Below, piece after piece: positions 8,187 to 17,900 of a stretch of 42,701 bases of DNA. Position 1 is the first letter of the stretch. Every line of letters starts with the position of its first letter. This DNA comes from an uncultured Propionibacteriaceae bacterium (GTDB taxonomy: Bacteria; Actinomycetota; Actinomycetes; Propionibacteriales; Propionibacteriaceae), in NCBI GenBank assembly GCA_937988865.1, contig CALKHV010000009.1, positions 1 to 42,701 of the forward strand. Direction: 5' to 3'. Made by a program: the position numbers and the translations under genes. The notes beneath the pieces are model-generated. The model was not told the DNA's origin, did not search any database, and saw only the letters and a list, made by a program, of their open reading frames with translations.

Positions 8187-9065
8187 TCAGCGCGCGTCCA
8201 ACACCTCGACGCCCCGTCCCGGACGAAGTCGCAGCACCGCGAAGTCCGGGGCGTCCAGATCGGTCAGCTGCAGCTGTTGGGGGGTACCGATGGCCAGGAC
8301 CGACGGCCCAGCTCCCGAAATGACGGCAGGGACGCCACGCCCGCGCAGGGCATCCATCAATCGCGCCGACTCGGGCATGAGATGCGCGCGATACGGCTGG
8401 TGCAGCAAGTCACGGGTGGCAGCCAGCAGGTGCTCCGGATGCCGGGTCAGCGCCTCGACGAGCAAGGCCGCCGCAGTCGCCTGGGCCACAGCGTCGGGTC
8501 GAGGGACCTGGGAGGGAAGGACGGCCCTCGCCCCCCTGGTTGCCACCTCGTGGCCGGGGACGAACGCCACCGCCTCGAGGTCGCGATGGGCCTGGAGCTG
8601 GACGCACTCGACCCGCTCACCCTCACTCCACGCCAGGACCACGCCGCCGTACACGGCAGCGGCCGCATTGTCGGGGTGACCTTCGGCGAGTGTCGCCAGC
8701 CGGAGCACCTCCACCCGGTCGAGGGGGGTGTCGGGGTGGGCGATCGCCCACGCGAGTGACAGTCCGGCGACGATCGCGGCCGCGGACGAACCGAGGCCCC
8801 TGCTGTGGGGAATCGAGTTGTGGGCGCGAAGGCGGATCCCCGGCACCGGGACGCCCCATGCCTCGAGGCCTTGCGCGATGCTGGCCACCACGAGGTGCGT
8901 CGCATCCCTGGGGACCTCCTCCGCACCCTCCCCCGTCACATCGATGTCGACGCCGGCGCCGATGACCTCTGCCTCGATCTCGTCGTACCAGTCGAGTGCG
9001 AGCCCCATGGAGTCGAATCCCGGCCCGAGATTCGCGCTCGTCGCGGGAACACGCACCCGAGCCAT
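8187..9065 (-). CDS. thrB: Homoserine kinase
   Basis: Phosphorylates L-homoserine with ATP to O-phosphohomoserine for threonine synthesis. A GHMP-family kinase of 292 residues with the N-terminal motif VPATSANLGPGFDSMGLAL, the ATP-binding motif SRGLGSSAAAIVAGL and the C-terminal glycine loop around VISGAGPSVLAI. The ATG at 9065 lies one base beyond the hom stop, so the two are co-translated. In many actinobacteria thrC sits between hom and thrB; here it is absent. Confidence 0.95.
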   Translation of the reverse strand: MARVRVPATSANLGPGFDSMGLALDWYDEIEAEVIGAGVDIDVTGEGAEEVPRDATHLVVASIAQGLEAWGVPVPGIRLRAHNSIPHSRGLGSSAAAIVAGLSLAWAIAHPDTPLDRVEVLRLATLAEGHPDNAAAAVYGGVVLAWSEGERVECVQLQAHRDLEAVAFVPGHEVATRGARAVLPSQVPRPDAVAQATAAALLVEALTRHPEHLLAATRDLLHQPYRAHLMPESARLMDALRGRGVPAVISGAGPSVLAIGTPQQLQLTDLDAPDFAVLRLRPGRGVEVLDAR

Positions 9066-9066
9066 G

Positions 9067-10389
9067 TCAGAGACCCTCGACCCTCAACACGTGCACCGCG
9101 CCATGGACGAATGGGCGTCCCTCCAGGTCTGAGACGCATGCCTGGAGGTCGGCCTCGCGCGCGATGTGGGTCATCATGCCGAGACTCGCGGCCAGCCCGC
9201 CGCCCGCTCGGCTACCGTCGATCGCCGACTGGACGACCGTCTGCACCGAGACGTTGTGCTCGGCGAAGACGGTCGCGGCGGCAGCCAGGACCCCGGGCTC
9301 GTCCACCACGGTGAACCGGAGGTAGTAGCGGGTCATGGTGTTACCCATCGACTCGACCCCGCGTCCGGCGTAGACGGACTGTCCCGGTCCGGACACCCCC
9401 CGGACGCGGTTCCTGGCAACCGTGACGAGGTCTCCCATCACGGCGGATGCAGTCGGCGATCCGCCGGCGCCCGGCCCGAGGAACATCAGGCGACCGGCCT
9501 CGCGCGACTCCACGAAGATGGCGTTGTAGGCACCCGACACGCTGGCGAGCGGATGATCGGACGGCACGAGGGCGGGATGCACGCGGACGCTCACGTCACC
9601 ACTCGCCGTGGCCTGCGCAATGGCCAACAGCTTCACGACGAATCCCATGCCGATCGCGGCCGAGATGTCTTCGCTGGTCACCGACGTGATGCCCTCGCGG
9701 AACACGTCCGCCCCCCGCACCCGGGAGTGGAAGGCGAGTGACGCCAGGATGGACGCCTTGGCTGCAGCGTCATAGCCCTCGACGTCGGCGGTGGGATCGG
9801 CCTCGGCGAAGCCCAGGGCCTGGGCCTGGGCGAGCGCGTCGGCGAAACTCATCCGCTCGGTGTGCATCTTGTCGAGGATGTAGTTCGTCGTGCCGTTGAC
9901 GATGCCCATGACCGTGGTGATCTCGTCACCCACCAACGACTCCCGCAGTGGCCGGATGATCGGGATGGCCCCCGCGACTGCGGCTTCGAAGTAGAGGTCG
10001 ACCCCGGCGCGCTCGGCCGCTGCGAAGAGGGTCTCGCCGTCCTGGGCGAGCAGGGCCTTGTTGGCGGTCACCACCGACGCGCCACGCCGGATGGCCTGGA
10101 GGATCAGCGTCCGGGCGGGCTCGATGCCGCCGATGACCTCGATCACGACGTCGAGGTCGTCCCGGTCGAGGAGGGCCGCGGCATCCTCGGTGAACAGACC
10201 GGGCTCGAGCCCCTGACGCACCCTCGCTGAATCCCGGACGGCGATCCCCACGAGTTCGATCGGGCGTCCGATCCGGGCCTCGAGGTCGGCGCCGGACTGG
10301 GTGATCAGGCGCGCCACCTGCGAACCGACGACACCGCACCCGAGCATCGCCACCTTCAACGGTGTCGCGGTGCCAGCGGGATTCGTCAT
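9067..10389 (-). CDS. hom: Homoserine dehydrogenase
   Basis: Reduces aspartate semialdehyde to homoserine, the branch step toward threonine and methionine. From the ATG at 10389 (GAAGGA seven bases upstream) the protein has 440 residues; an ATG at 10410 overlapping the lysA stop is also in frame but has no better ribosome site. It shows the NAD(P) motif MLGCGVVGSQVARLI near the N-terminus, VVTANKALLAQDG, the catalytic-domain signature NGTTNYILDKM, and a C-terminal ACT domain (YYLRFTVVDEPGVLAAAA onward). The ACT domain is the usual place for threonine feedback inhibition in Gram-positive enzymes. Confidence 0.96.
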   Translation of the reverse strand: MTNPAGTATPLKVAMLGCGVVGSQVARLITQSGADLEARIGRPIELVGIAVRDSARVRQGLEPGLFTEDAAALLDRDDLDVVIEVIGGIEPARTLILQAIRRGASVVTANKALLAQDGETLFAAAERAGVDLYFEAAVAGAIPIIRPLRESLVGDEITTVMGIVNGTTNYILDKMHTERMSFADALAQAQALGFAEADPTADVEGYDAAAKASILASLAFHSRVRGADVFREGITSVTSEDISAAIGMGFVVKLLAIAQATASGDVSVRVHPALVPSDHPLASVSGAYNAIFVESREAGRLMFLGPGAGGSPTASAVMGDLVTVARNRVRGVSGPGQSVYAGRGVESMGNTMTRYYLRFTVVDEPGVLAAAATVFAEHNVSVQTVVQSAIDGSRAGGGLAASLGMMTHIAREADLQACVSDLEGRPFVHGAVHVLRVEGL

Positions 10390-10409
10390 GTCAGCGTCCT
10401 TCGTCATCA

Positions 10410-11810
10410 TCAGCCCAGGTCCAGGGCAAGCAGGTCATCCAAGGTCTCGCGCCGGAGCAGCGTCGTCAACTCCCCATCCTTCACCGAAATCACGGGGGGC
10501 TTGGTGAGGTGGTTGTAGTTGCTCGCCATCGAGCGTGAATACGCACCCGACGCCGGCACGGCCACGAGGTCGCCGGGACGGATGTCGGACGGCAGGAAGA
10601 CGTCCCGGACGAGGATGTCACCACCCTCGCAGTGCTTGCCGACGACCCTGCACAGAGTGGGCGCCGCGTCCGAGGCCCTCGACACCAGGGACGCCGAGTA
10701 CTCGGCCGCGTAGAGGGCGGGGCGAATGTTGTCACTCATGCCGCCGTCGACACTCACGTAGACGCGCTGGCCGCCACCGTCGAGGTCAACGGTCTTCACG
10801 GTGCCCACGGTGTAGACGGCCATCGTGGTCGGTCCGCAGATGGCGCGGCCGGGCTCGATCGACATGGTCGGGACTGCGATCTGGTAGCCGCGCGCCTCGT
10901 GCTCGACGATTTCGCGCAGACCGGTCGCCAGCGCGTCCGGGGTGGCCGGGGAGTCGGCAGCCGTGTAGGCGATGCCGAAACCACCACCGAGGTCGAGCTC
11001 GTCGAGTTCCTCTCCCGTGGCCTCCGTGAACTGGGCCATCAGCTTGATCGTGCGACGCGCCGCCACCTCGAAGCCCTGGGTGTCGAAGATCTGGGACCCG
11101 ATGTGCGAGTGGACGCCGAGGAGCTCCATGCGTGGGCTGTAGTGACAACGCACGAGCGCCACCAGCGCCTGGCCGTTGGTGATGGAGAAACCGAACTTCT
11201 GGTCCTCGTGGGCCGTCGCGATGTACTCGTGGGTGTGCGCCTCGACTCCCGTCGTGACACGCACCATGACCTTGGCCGTCCAGCTGTTCTCGGCGCACAG
11301 GCGCTCGATGCGCGTGATCTCGTCGAGAGAATCGACGATGAGGCGTCCGACGCCGTGGCGCAGGGCCAGCTCGAGTTCTTCCACCGATTTGTTGTTGCCG
11401 TGCAGGGCGATGCGCGCCGGATCGACTCCCGCGGTCAGCGCGACCACCAGCTCGCCACCACTGCAGACATCGAGGAACAGGCCCTCCTCCGTCACCCATC
11501 GAGCCACGGCGCGGCAGAGGAACGACTTGCCGGCGTAGTAGACACGCCACCCCGCAAAGGCGTCGTGGAAGTCGCGGGCCCGCGTCCGGAAATCGACCTC
11601 GTCCAGGACGTACACGGGCGTCCCGGTTTCGGCGACCACATCGGACACCGTGCGTCCGCCGACCTCGACGACCCCGTCGGCCCGCCTCGTGACCGTCTGA
11701 CTCCACAGCGCGGTGTCAAGGGTGTTCACGTCAAGGGGACGCGTCAACCACTGCGGGCCGGGGGTGGTGGCGTCGGCGTGGATCGAGCCGGCGACGTGCA
11801 TGTGGGTCAT
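10410..11810 (-). CDS. lysA: Diaminopimelate decarboxylase
   Basis: PLP enzyme that decarboxylates meso-diaminopimelate to L-lysine. Conserved elements: the PLP lysine in YYAGKSFLCRAV, the alanine-racemase-type barrel with LHGNNKS and GVHSHIGSQI, the phosphate-binding EPGRAICGP, and the catalytic-cysteine region GKHCEGGDIL. I take the ATG at 11810 (466 residues), which fits family length; an upstream in-frame start would add 30 residues of low-complexity sequence. The ribosome site is weak. Its end touches hom (stop at 10410-10412). In relatives argS often precedes lysA; here a tRNA-Arg gene lies upstream on the other strand. Confidence 0.95.
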   Translation of the reverse strand: MTHMHVAGSIHADATTPGPQWLTRPLDVNTLDTALWSQTVTRRADGVVEVGGRTVSDVVAETGTPVYVLDEVDFRTRARDFHDAFAGWRVYYAGKSFLCRAVARWVTEEGLFLDVCSGGELVVALTAGVDPARIALHGNNKSVEELELALRHGVGRLIVDSLDEITRIERLCAENSWTAKVMVRVTTGVEAHTHEYIATAHEDQKFGFSITNGQALVALVRCHYSPRMELLGVHSHIGSQIFDTQGFEVAARRTIKLMAQFTEATGEELDELDLGGGFGIAYTAADSPATPDALATGLREIVEHEARGYQIAVPTMSIEPGRAICGPTTMAVYTVGTVKTVDLDGGGQRVYVSVDGGMSDNIRPALYAAEYSASLVSRASDAAPTLCRVVGKHCEGGDILVRDVFLPSDIRPGDLVAVPASGAYSRSMASNYNHLTKPPVISVKDGELTTLLRRETLDDLLALDLG

Positions 11811-11943
11811 GCTCACGAGACTGCCAGAGTCGGCCGCCCGGCACGGCGCCGATCCGAGCGGTGGACCGCGCGTCCCATGACGTCCGGCCCGCAGCCTCAA
11901 CCCTTGTCAGGTCGGCGAGGGTGGGGTCGGCCGGTGGGCCTGC

Positions 11944-11949
11944 TAACCT
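11944..11949 (+). promoter_or_regulatory. Candidate -10 box for the tRNA-Arg gene
   Basis: TAACCT lies 35 bases ahead of the mature tRNA 5' end in the 173-base gap between divergent lysA and the tRNA. No good -35 hexamer stands 16-18 bases upstream, so the call rests on the -10 alone. The rest of the gap is GC-rich and shows nothing else I can name. Confidence 0.3.
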
Positions 11950-11983
11950 AGGCAACGGCCTTTCGACGCCCGCGTCGGGTCAG

Positions 11984-12058
11984 GCCCTCGTAGCTCAGGG
12001 GATAGAGCACCGCCCTCCGGAGGCGGGAGCGCAGGTTCGAATCCTGCCGGGGGCGCCA
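11984..12058 (+). tRNA. tRNA-Arg (anticodon CCG)
   Basis: A full 75-base cloverleaf. The acceptor arms GCCCTCG and CGGGGGC pair with one G-U. The anticodon stem CCGCC/GGCGG holds loop CTCCGGA with anticodon CCG (reads CGG). The T arm is GCAGG-TTCGAAT-CCTGC, followed by G73 and an encoded CCA. The D arm GCTC...GAGC is intact and the variable loop is short. The following membrane-protein gene starts 60 bases downstream with no terminator between, so read-through is possible. Confidence 0.97.
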
Positions 12059-12117
12059 GTACCCACGGTCCATCACCGCGGACCGACGAGCCCGACCCCT
12101 GCGGCATCGGAGGCCAC

Positions 12118-13455
12118 TTGTCTGAACCGACCGTCGGCTACCCGCTGTCGCATGCGATGGCCCTTGCCCGCCGCTACCTGACCGACGAGCGCATGGACAC
12201 GCGCCGATTCTCCATACTGCTGTGGGTGGTGACCCGGGTGCTGGTCCTGCTCGGGTGGGCCAGCCTGCGATTCATGCTGGGTGACACTCGCTACTACCAC
12301 GCGAAGATCTCTGAACTCGGCCACCTCGGGCCCGAAAGGACGATGGTCGAGTATCCCACTCCGGTCCTGTGGCTGCTCAAACTTCCCGACCTCCTCTCCT
12401 TCGGTCACCGCTGGGCCTACGTGGCTGCGTTCGTCGTGCTCATGATGGCTGTGGACGCCGCCTTCGCTGTCACCCTGTGGCGTCGTGGCGGACGGCTGAG
12501 GGGTCCGGCGGTCGCCTTCTGGTCCCTCTTCATCCTGGCCGTCGGCCCCATGACCTATCTGCGGTTCGACGTGGTGACCGCCGCGCTGGCCGGCTGGGCC
12601 CTGATCATGCTCCTCGACCGTCGGCACGGACTCGCGGGGGCGCTGGTGGGGATCGGCGCCGCCATCAAGCTGTGGCCGGCGCTGCTGTGGCCGGCCACCC
12701 TTGTGGGGAACCGCCGGGACCGCATGAGGTCGTTCCTGGGCATCGTCGTCGCCGGAGGCGGGCTCGCGCTGGCGTCCTGGGTGTGGGCCGGCTGGGACCG
12801 GCTGGTGTCCCCCCTGACCTGGCAGAGCGATCGGGGCCTCCAGATCGAATCCATCTGGGCGAGCATCCCCATGGCGTGGCGGGCACTGGCTCCCGATCGC
12901 TTCGAGACCGGGGTGTCCACCTACCAGGCCTGGGAGATTCACGGGCCCCTGGTCTCGACCATGCTCCGGGCAAGTTCGGTCGCGACCGCCGTCGGCTTGC
13001 TGGCGACCGTTGCCGCCTATGCGTGGTGGTTGTGGCGGGGGAACCAGCGTCTTGTCGAGGCCGCAGCGTTCATGTTGTTGGTCATCCTGGTGATGATCGT
13101 GACGAACAAGACCTTCTCGCCGCAATACATCATCTGGGTCGGCGGTCCGCTGGCCGCCTCGTTCGCCATCTCGGCTCGCAGCCCCCACGGCAGTCCCGAG
13201 TCGTTCCATGACGACAGACGCCTCGTCCGCATCGGCGCACTACTCCTTGTCCTCACCCTCGCGACCCAGGTGATCTACCCGCTGGGCTACGGTCCCCTCG
13301 CCTGGGGGACCGAGAAGTTCCCCCAGGTCCTGATGGTGGTGATGACCATCGTCCTGATCGGCCGAAATCTGGGCATGATCTGGCTGTTGTGGCTCGTCGT
13401 CCGCTGGATCTGGCACTTCCTGAGGCTTCCGGGCGGCGTCCGGGACGAGGTATGA
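12118..13455 (+). CDS. Polytopic membrane protein, GT87/DUF2029-like glycosyltransferase (copy 1)
   Basis: A 445-residue integral membrane protein with roughly ten hydrophobic segments. The TTG start at 12118 is supported by CGGAGG a few bases upstream. It carries features seen in DUF2029/GT87 (GT-C fold) proteins: an early acidic loop (DTRYYHAKI), VEYPTPVLWLLK, AIKLWPALLWP and, near the C-terminus, NKTFSPQYIIWVGGP. Family members move mannose or arabinose from polyprenyl-phosphate donors onto cell-envelope glycans; that activity here is inferred. It overlaps the next gene by four bases (ATGA), and that gene is a clear paralogue sharing LVSPxTWQ and RGLQIES. Confidence 0.75.
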   Translation: MSEPTVGYPLSHAMALARRYLTDERMDTRRFSILLWVVTRVLVLLGWASLRFMLGDTRYYHAKISELGHLGPERTMVEYPTPVLWLLKLPDLLSFGHRWAYVAAFVVLMMAVDAAFAVTLWRRGGRLRGPAVAFWSLFILAVGPMTYLRFDVVTAALAGWALIMLLDRRHGLAGALVGIGAAIKLWPALLWPATLVGNRRDRMRSFLGIVVAGGGLALASWVWAGWDRLVSPLTWQSDRGLQIESIWASIPMAWRALAPDRFETGVSTYQAWEIHGPLVSTMLRASSVATAVGLLATVAAYAWWLWRGNQRLVEAAAFMLLVILVMIVTNKTFSPQYIIWVGGPLAASFAISARSPHGSPESFHDDRRLVRIGALLLVLTLATQVIYPLGYGPLAWGTEKFPQVLMVVMTIVLIGRNLGMIWLLWLVVRWIWHFLRLPGGVRDEV

Positions 13456-14792
13456 GCGAACCCGGTGCTGAGGTCGTCGACAGGGCACGACCGTGGCGAC
13501 GGCCCTGGGGCAATGGCTGGGTCCTCGTGTTCGCGTGGTTACTGACCCGGGCGCTCATGCTGCGTTCTTTCAGCGACTTCCGGTGGATCGACGGTGACGT
13601 CAAGTACTACTTCGCGTCCATCGCGTGGCCGGAAGGCACGATCCAGACCATCCTGCGTGAATACCCCGTGCCGGTGGTGTGGCTCTTCAAGACCCTTCAA
13701 CCGGTGTCCGCGTCCGACGAAGCGTTCGTGGTCGCATTTGCCATCGCCATGGGGGTGCTGGACGCTGCTTTCGTCGCATTCTGCTGGTTCGCCCCCAGGT
13801 TCGCCCCCACCGCCCACGGCGATGGCTCGCGGGCCGCGGCGTGGTTCTGGACACTCTTCACTGCCCTCCTCGGACCGATCCTGTGGTTCCGCTTCGACAT
13901 CATTCCCGCGGTGGTCGTGGGGGTGGCCATGGTTCTGGTGATGTCGCGGCCGCGACTCGCTGGCGCACTGATCGCGTTCGGCGCGTCGTTGAAGCTGTGG
14001 CCCGCCCTCCTGCTGCTACCGAACCTGGGCCGGGACCGGGCGTCCCGCCGGCGCCTGGTCGGCTTCACCGTCACGGGTGTCGTCCTCGCTGGAAGCTCCC
14101 TCGTGGCGGCCGGGTGGACGCGGCTGGTGTCCCCCATCACCTGGCAGGGCGGACGCGGGCTCCAGATCGAGTCTTTGTCGGCGACGTGGCTCATGTTCCT
14201 GCACGGCTTCGGAACGTCCCCACGCTGGACGATCTTCTTCTCTCCGTACAACGCGTTCGAGCTGGAAGGTCCGGGGGTGGAGAGCTGGGCAGCGGTCTCG
14301 AACGCGGCCATGCTCACCGCAGGACTGGTCGCCCTCGCGCTCGGCGTGCTCGCGCTGATCAGGCACCCCGGGCCGGCCGTCCGCACGTTGGCCGTGGTGA
14401 CGATCACGTGCGGCATGCTGGCGGCCAACAAGACGCTGAGTCCCCAGTACATGTTGTGGTTGGCCGGGCCTGTGGCCGCCCTCCTGGTGCATCTGCCCGA
14501 TGACGCTCGAGGTCGCGTCCGGGTCGGTTACGTCGCCCTCAGCTCACTCCTCATGGCGGGCATGACCCAGTACGTCTTTCCCATCGCCTACATGTCGCTG
14601 ATCGCCAACCCCTACTCGGGGCCGGCGGTCACAGCGGTGCTCGTGGCCCGCAACCTCCTGCTCGGCGTCCTCTCGATCCAGTTGTCGGTCTGGTCGCTCA
14701 CCCTGATGTGGGGACACGTCAGGGGCACGCCCGCGCAACGGCAAGGACAACTCCGGACGCCCGGCTCCGTCGAGGTTCCGTCACACGACTGA
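13452..14792 (+). CDS. Polytopic membrane protein, GT87/DUF2029-like glycosyltransferase (copy 2)
   Basis: Tandem paralogue of the preceding gene, 446 residues. ATG at 13452 overlaps the upstream stop (ATGA). Matching landmarks in the same order are DVKYYFASIAW, REYPVPVVWLFK, ASLKLWPALLLLP, WTRLVSPITWQ, GRGLQIES and NKTLSPQYMLWLAGP. The acidic residues of the first loop, candidates for the GT-C catalytic site, are kept (IDGDVKYY). The two copies have clearly drifted, so they probably use different acceptors or act in series on one glycan. No donor- or acceptor-synthesis genes lie next to them. Confidence 0.75.
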   Translation: MSEPGAEVVDRARPWRRPWGNGWVLVFAWLLTRALMLRSFSDFRWIDGDVKYYFASIAWPEGTIQTILREYPVPVVWLFKTLQPVSASDEAFVVAFAIAMGVLDAAFVAFCWFAPRFAPTAHGDGSRAAAWFWTLFTALLGPILWFRFDIIPAVVVGVAMVLVMSRPRLAGALIAFGASLKLWPALLLLPNLGRDRASRRRLVGFTVTGVVLAGSSLVAAGWTRLVSPITWQGGRGLQIESLSATWLMFLHGFGTSPRWTIFFSPYNAFELEGPGVESWAAVSNAAMLTAGLVALALGVLALIRHPGPAVRTLAVVTITCGMLAANKTLSPQYMLWLAGPVAALLVHLPDDARGRVRVGYVALSSLLMAGMTQYVFPIAYMSLIANPYSGPAVTAVLVARNLLLGVLSIQLSVWSLTLMWGHVRGTPAQRQGQLRTPGSVEVPSHD

Positions 14793-14828
14793 CCGGCAGG
14801 CGCGGACGCCAGGCACGCGTCCGTCCGG
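14793..14828 (+). terminator. GC-rich hairpin after the membrane-protein pair
   Basis: Immediately after the stop, CGGACGC (14803-14809) pairs with GCGTCCG (14817-14823) around a 7-base loop, and flanking CCGG blocks (14793-14796, 14825-14828) can extend the stem. No T-run follows, so this would act only as the T-less terminator type proposed for actinobacteria, or as a 3' stabiliser. Confidence 0.4.
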
Positions 14829-14860
14829 CATGGTTGTGTCAGTCCCCCCACAATCATCGG

Positions 14861-14866
14861 TAGCAT
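14861..14866 (+). promoter_or_regulatory. Candidate -10 box of kgd
   Basis: TAGCAT fits the actinobacterial TAnnnT -10 well. TTGTGT lies upstream but 21 bases away, too far for a standard -35. Transcription from here would begin near 14873, right at the first leader hairpin, giving a leader of about 70 bases. Confidence 0.4.
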
Positions 14867-14873
14867 CAACCCA

Positions 14874-14936
14874 GGCAGGCAGAGTCGCCTGCCGCAAGCC
14901 CACGCACCGGAAGAAGGCGAAGGTGGCGAAGCCACC
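14874..14936 (+). promoter_or_regulatory. Two-hairpin 5' leader of kgd
   Basis: GGCAGGC (14874-14880) pairs perfectly with GCCTGCC (14887-14893) around AGAGTC. Then GGTGGC (14922-14927) pairs with GCCACC (14931-14936) around GAA, ending eight bases before the ATG at 14945. The only Shine-Dalgarno-like run, GGAAGAAGG (14909-14917), lies upstream of the second hairpin, 27 bases from the start; if the 15-base hairpin forms, the effective spacing falls to about 12. Confidence 0.5.
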
Positions 14937-14944
14937 CACACCCC

Positions 14945-17900
14945 ATGGCACAGACTGATCCCACCAGCGACTTCGGCGCCAACGACTGGCTCATCGACGA
15001 GATGTTCGAGCAGTACCAGGGCGATCCAGCCTCGGTCGACCCGAGTTGGGTGGCCTACTTCTCGTCCAGGGGAATGGTTCCGACCAGCCCGGCGACTGCT
15101 CCTCCTGCACCTGCGCCGGAACCGACTCCCGCCCCCATCGTGGACTCGACACCGCCGGCGGTTGCTCCCCGTGTCTCACGCGGACCCGTCGCGACAGTCG
15201 AGAAGACCGAGGTCTCCCGGGACGTCGCGGACAAGCCGGGCACCAGTTCAGGTCTGTCTGCCGACGCGCCCAGTCGGGCCACCGCACGCGCCGTGTCGAG
15301 CAAGGAACCCGTCCGCACGATCCTGCGCGGCGCGCCGATGCGCACCGCCCGGAACATGGAGACGTCACTCACGGTGCCGACGGCGACCTCGGTCAGGTCG
15401 GTGCCGATGAAGCTGGTCGTCGACCAGCGCACGGTGATCAACAACTTCCTGCGCCGCTCGACGGGTGGCAAGGTCAGCTTCACCCACATCCTCGGGTTCG
15501 CGATGGTCCAGGCCCTCAAGGCCGTCCCCGGAATGAACAACGCCTACGACGAAACCGACGGCAAGCCCACGCTGATCGTGAACTCGTCGATCAACCTCGG
15601 CCTCGCCATCGACCTCGCCAAGCCCGACGGCACCCGCCAACTCCTCGTCCCGAACATCAAGGGTTGCGAGGACGTCGACTTCGTGCAGTTCTGGGGATCC
15701 TACGAAGCCCTCGTGAAGAAGGCGCGCCGGGGCGACCTCACGGTCGACGACTTCGCCGGGACGAGCGCCTCCCTGACCAACCCGGGCGGCATCGGGACGA
15801 ACCACTCGGTACCCCGCCTGATGAACGGGCAGGGTGTGATCCTGGGAGTGGGCTCCATCGACTACCCGCCCGAGTTCCAGGGCACGAGCGAGTCGCGCAT
15901 CAACGAGTTGGGCGTGTCGAAGGTGACCACCCTGACCTCGACCTACGACCACCGTGTGATCCAGGGGGCCCAGAGCGGCGAGTTCCTCAAGTACATCCAC
16001 GAGCTCCTCATCGGGCAGCACGACTTCTACGACCTGATCTTCGAGAGCCTTCGCATCCCGTACCCGCCCCTGCGGTGGGACGTCGACGTCTCGGCTCACC
16101 GCGCCAACCAGGTCGGCAAGCAGGCACGTGTCCTCGAGCTGATCGCTGCCTACCGCACCATCGGTCACCTCATGGCCGACACCGATCCGCTGGAATACCG
16201 GCAGCGCACCCACCCCGACCTAGAGCTCGAGAGCCACGGGCTCACAATCTGGGACCTCGACCGCGAGTTCGCCATCGGTCGCTTCGGCGGCGAGCGTCGC
16301 CAATACCTGACCCTTCGCGAGATCCTCGACACCCTGCGCGACTCGTACTGCCACACGATGGGCATCGAGTACATGCACATCGCGGAGCGCGAGCAGCGGG
16401 ACTGGTTCCAGGAACGCTTCGAGAAGCCGCACACGCCACTGCCGCGCGCCGAGCACTTCCGGATCCTCGACAAGCTGAACGAGTCGGAAATCTTCGAGAC
16501 CTTCCTCCAGACGAAGTTCGTCGGACAGAAGCGCTTCAGTCTCGAAGGCGGTGAGTCGGCCATCGTGCTGCTCGACGAGGTCTGCGAGCAGGCGGCCGAC
16601 CGAGGCTATGACGAGGTGTGCATCGGCATGCCGCACCGCGGACGCCTGAACGTGCTCGCCAACATCATCGGCAAGAGTTACGGCCAGATCTTCCGCGAGT
16701 TCGAGGGCCAGATGGACCCCGGGGGGACGCAGGGCTCAGGCGACGTGAAGTACCACCTGGGCGCCGAGGGCGAGTTCCACGCGGCATCCGGGGCGACCAT
16801 CAAGGCGTCCGTCGCCGCCAACCCCAGCCACCTGGAAGCAGTGGATCCGGTGCTCGAGGGCATCGCCCGTGCGAAGCTCGACAAGCTCGGCGGCGGCCAG
16901 GGAACGGACGTCGGCTACCCGGTCCTTCCGATCCTGATGCACGGGGACGCCTCGTTCGCGGGTCAGGGCGTGGTTTTCGAGACCATGCAGATGAGTCAGT
17001 TGCGCGGTTACCGGACCGGTGGCACCGTGCACCTGGTCGTCAACAACCAGGTGGGATTCACGACATCGCCTGTCGAGTCGCGGACGTCCACCTACTGCAC
17101 CGACGTCGCGAAGGCGATCTCGGCGCCCGTGATCCACGTGAACGGTGACGACCCGGACGCCTGCGTCCGCGCCGCCCGGATCGCCTTCGAGTACCGGCAC
17201 CACTTCAACCGTGATGTCGTCATCGATCTCGTGTGCTATCGCCGCCGTGGACACAACGAGGGCGACGACCCGAGCTTCACCCAGCCGCACATGTACGACC
17301 TCATCGAGCAGAAGCGCTCCACGCGTCGGCTCTACACCGAGAACCTCATCGGACGCGGCGACATCACCACCGAAGAGGCCGACCAGGTCCTCAACAGCTT
17401 CCGCCAGCGGCTGGAAGCGGTGTTCAAGGAAGCACGCGAGGCGGCCCCGGACGACGAGTACCGCAAGGTGCCGTACTACCCCACGAAGCCCGGTGGCGAC
17501 CGCACGGCCATCACGCGCGAGATGATGCAGACCATCGCGGACGTCCACACGAACTTCCCCGAGGGCTTTACCGTCCACCCGAAGGTGATGCCACAGCTGG
17601 AGCGTCGCGCTGCAGCCATCATGAACGGTCCGATCGACTGGGCGACCGGCGAGATGCTCGCCTTCGGTTCGCTCCTCATGGAGGGGCGTCACGTCCGGGT
17701 GACCGGACAGGACTCGAGGCGCGGCACGTTCGTGCAGCGATTCGCCGCCATCGTCGATCGCCTGACGAACGAGGCGTGGGTGCCGCTCAAGCACCTGACG
17801 AACGACCAGGCTCCCTTCGACATCTACGACTCGCTCCTGAGCGAGTATGCGGTGATGGGCTTCGAGTACGGCTATTCGGTCGCCGCCCCGGACGCCCTCG

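Noticed and set aside
10390..10410. hom start at the ATG overlapping the lysA stop
   Set aside because: The overlap is attractive, but the ATG 21 bases later has GAAGGA at the right distance and fits the family N-terminus better. The longer start remains possible.
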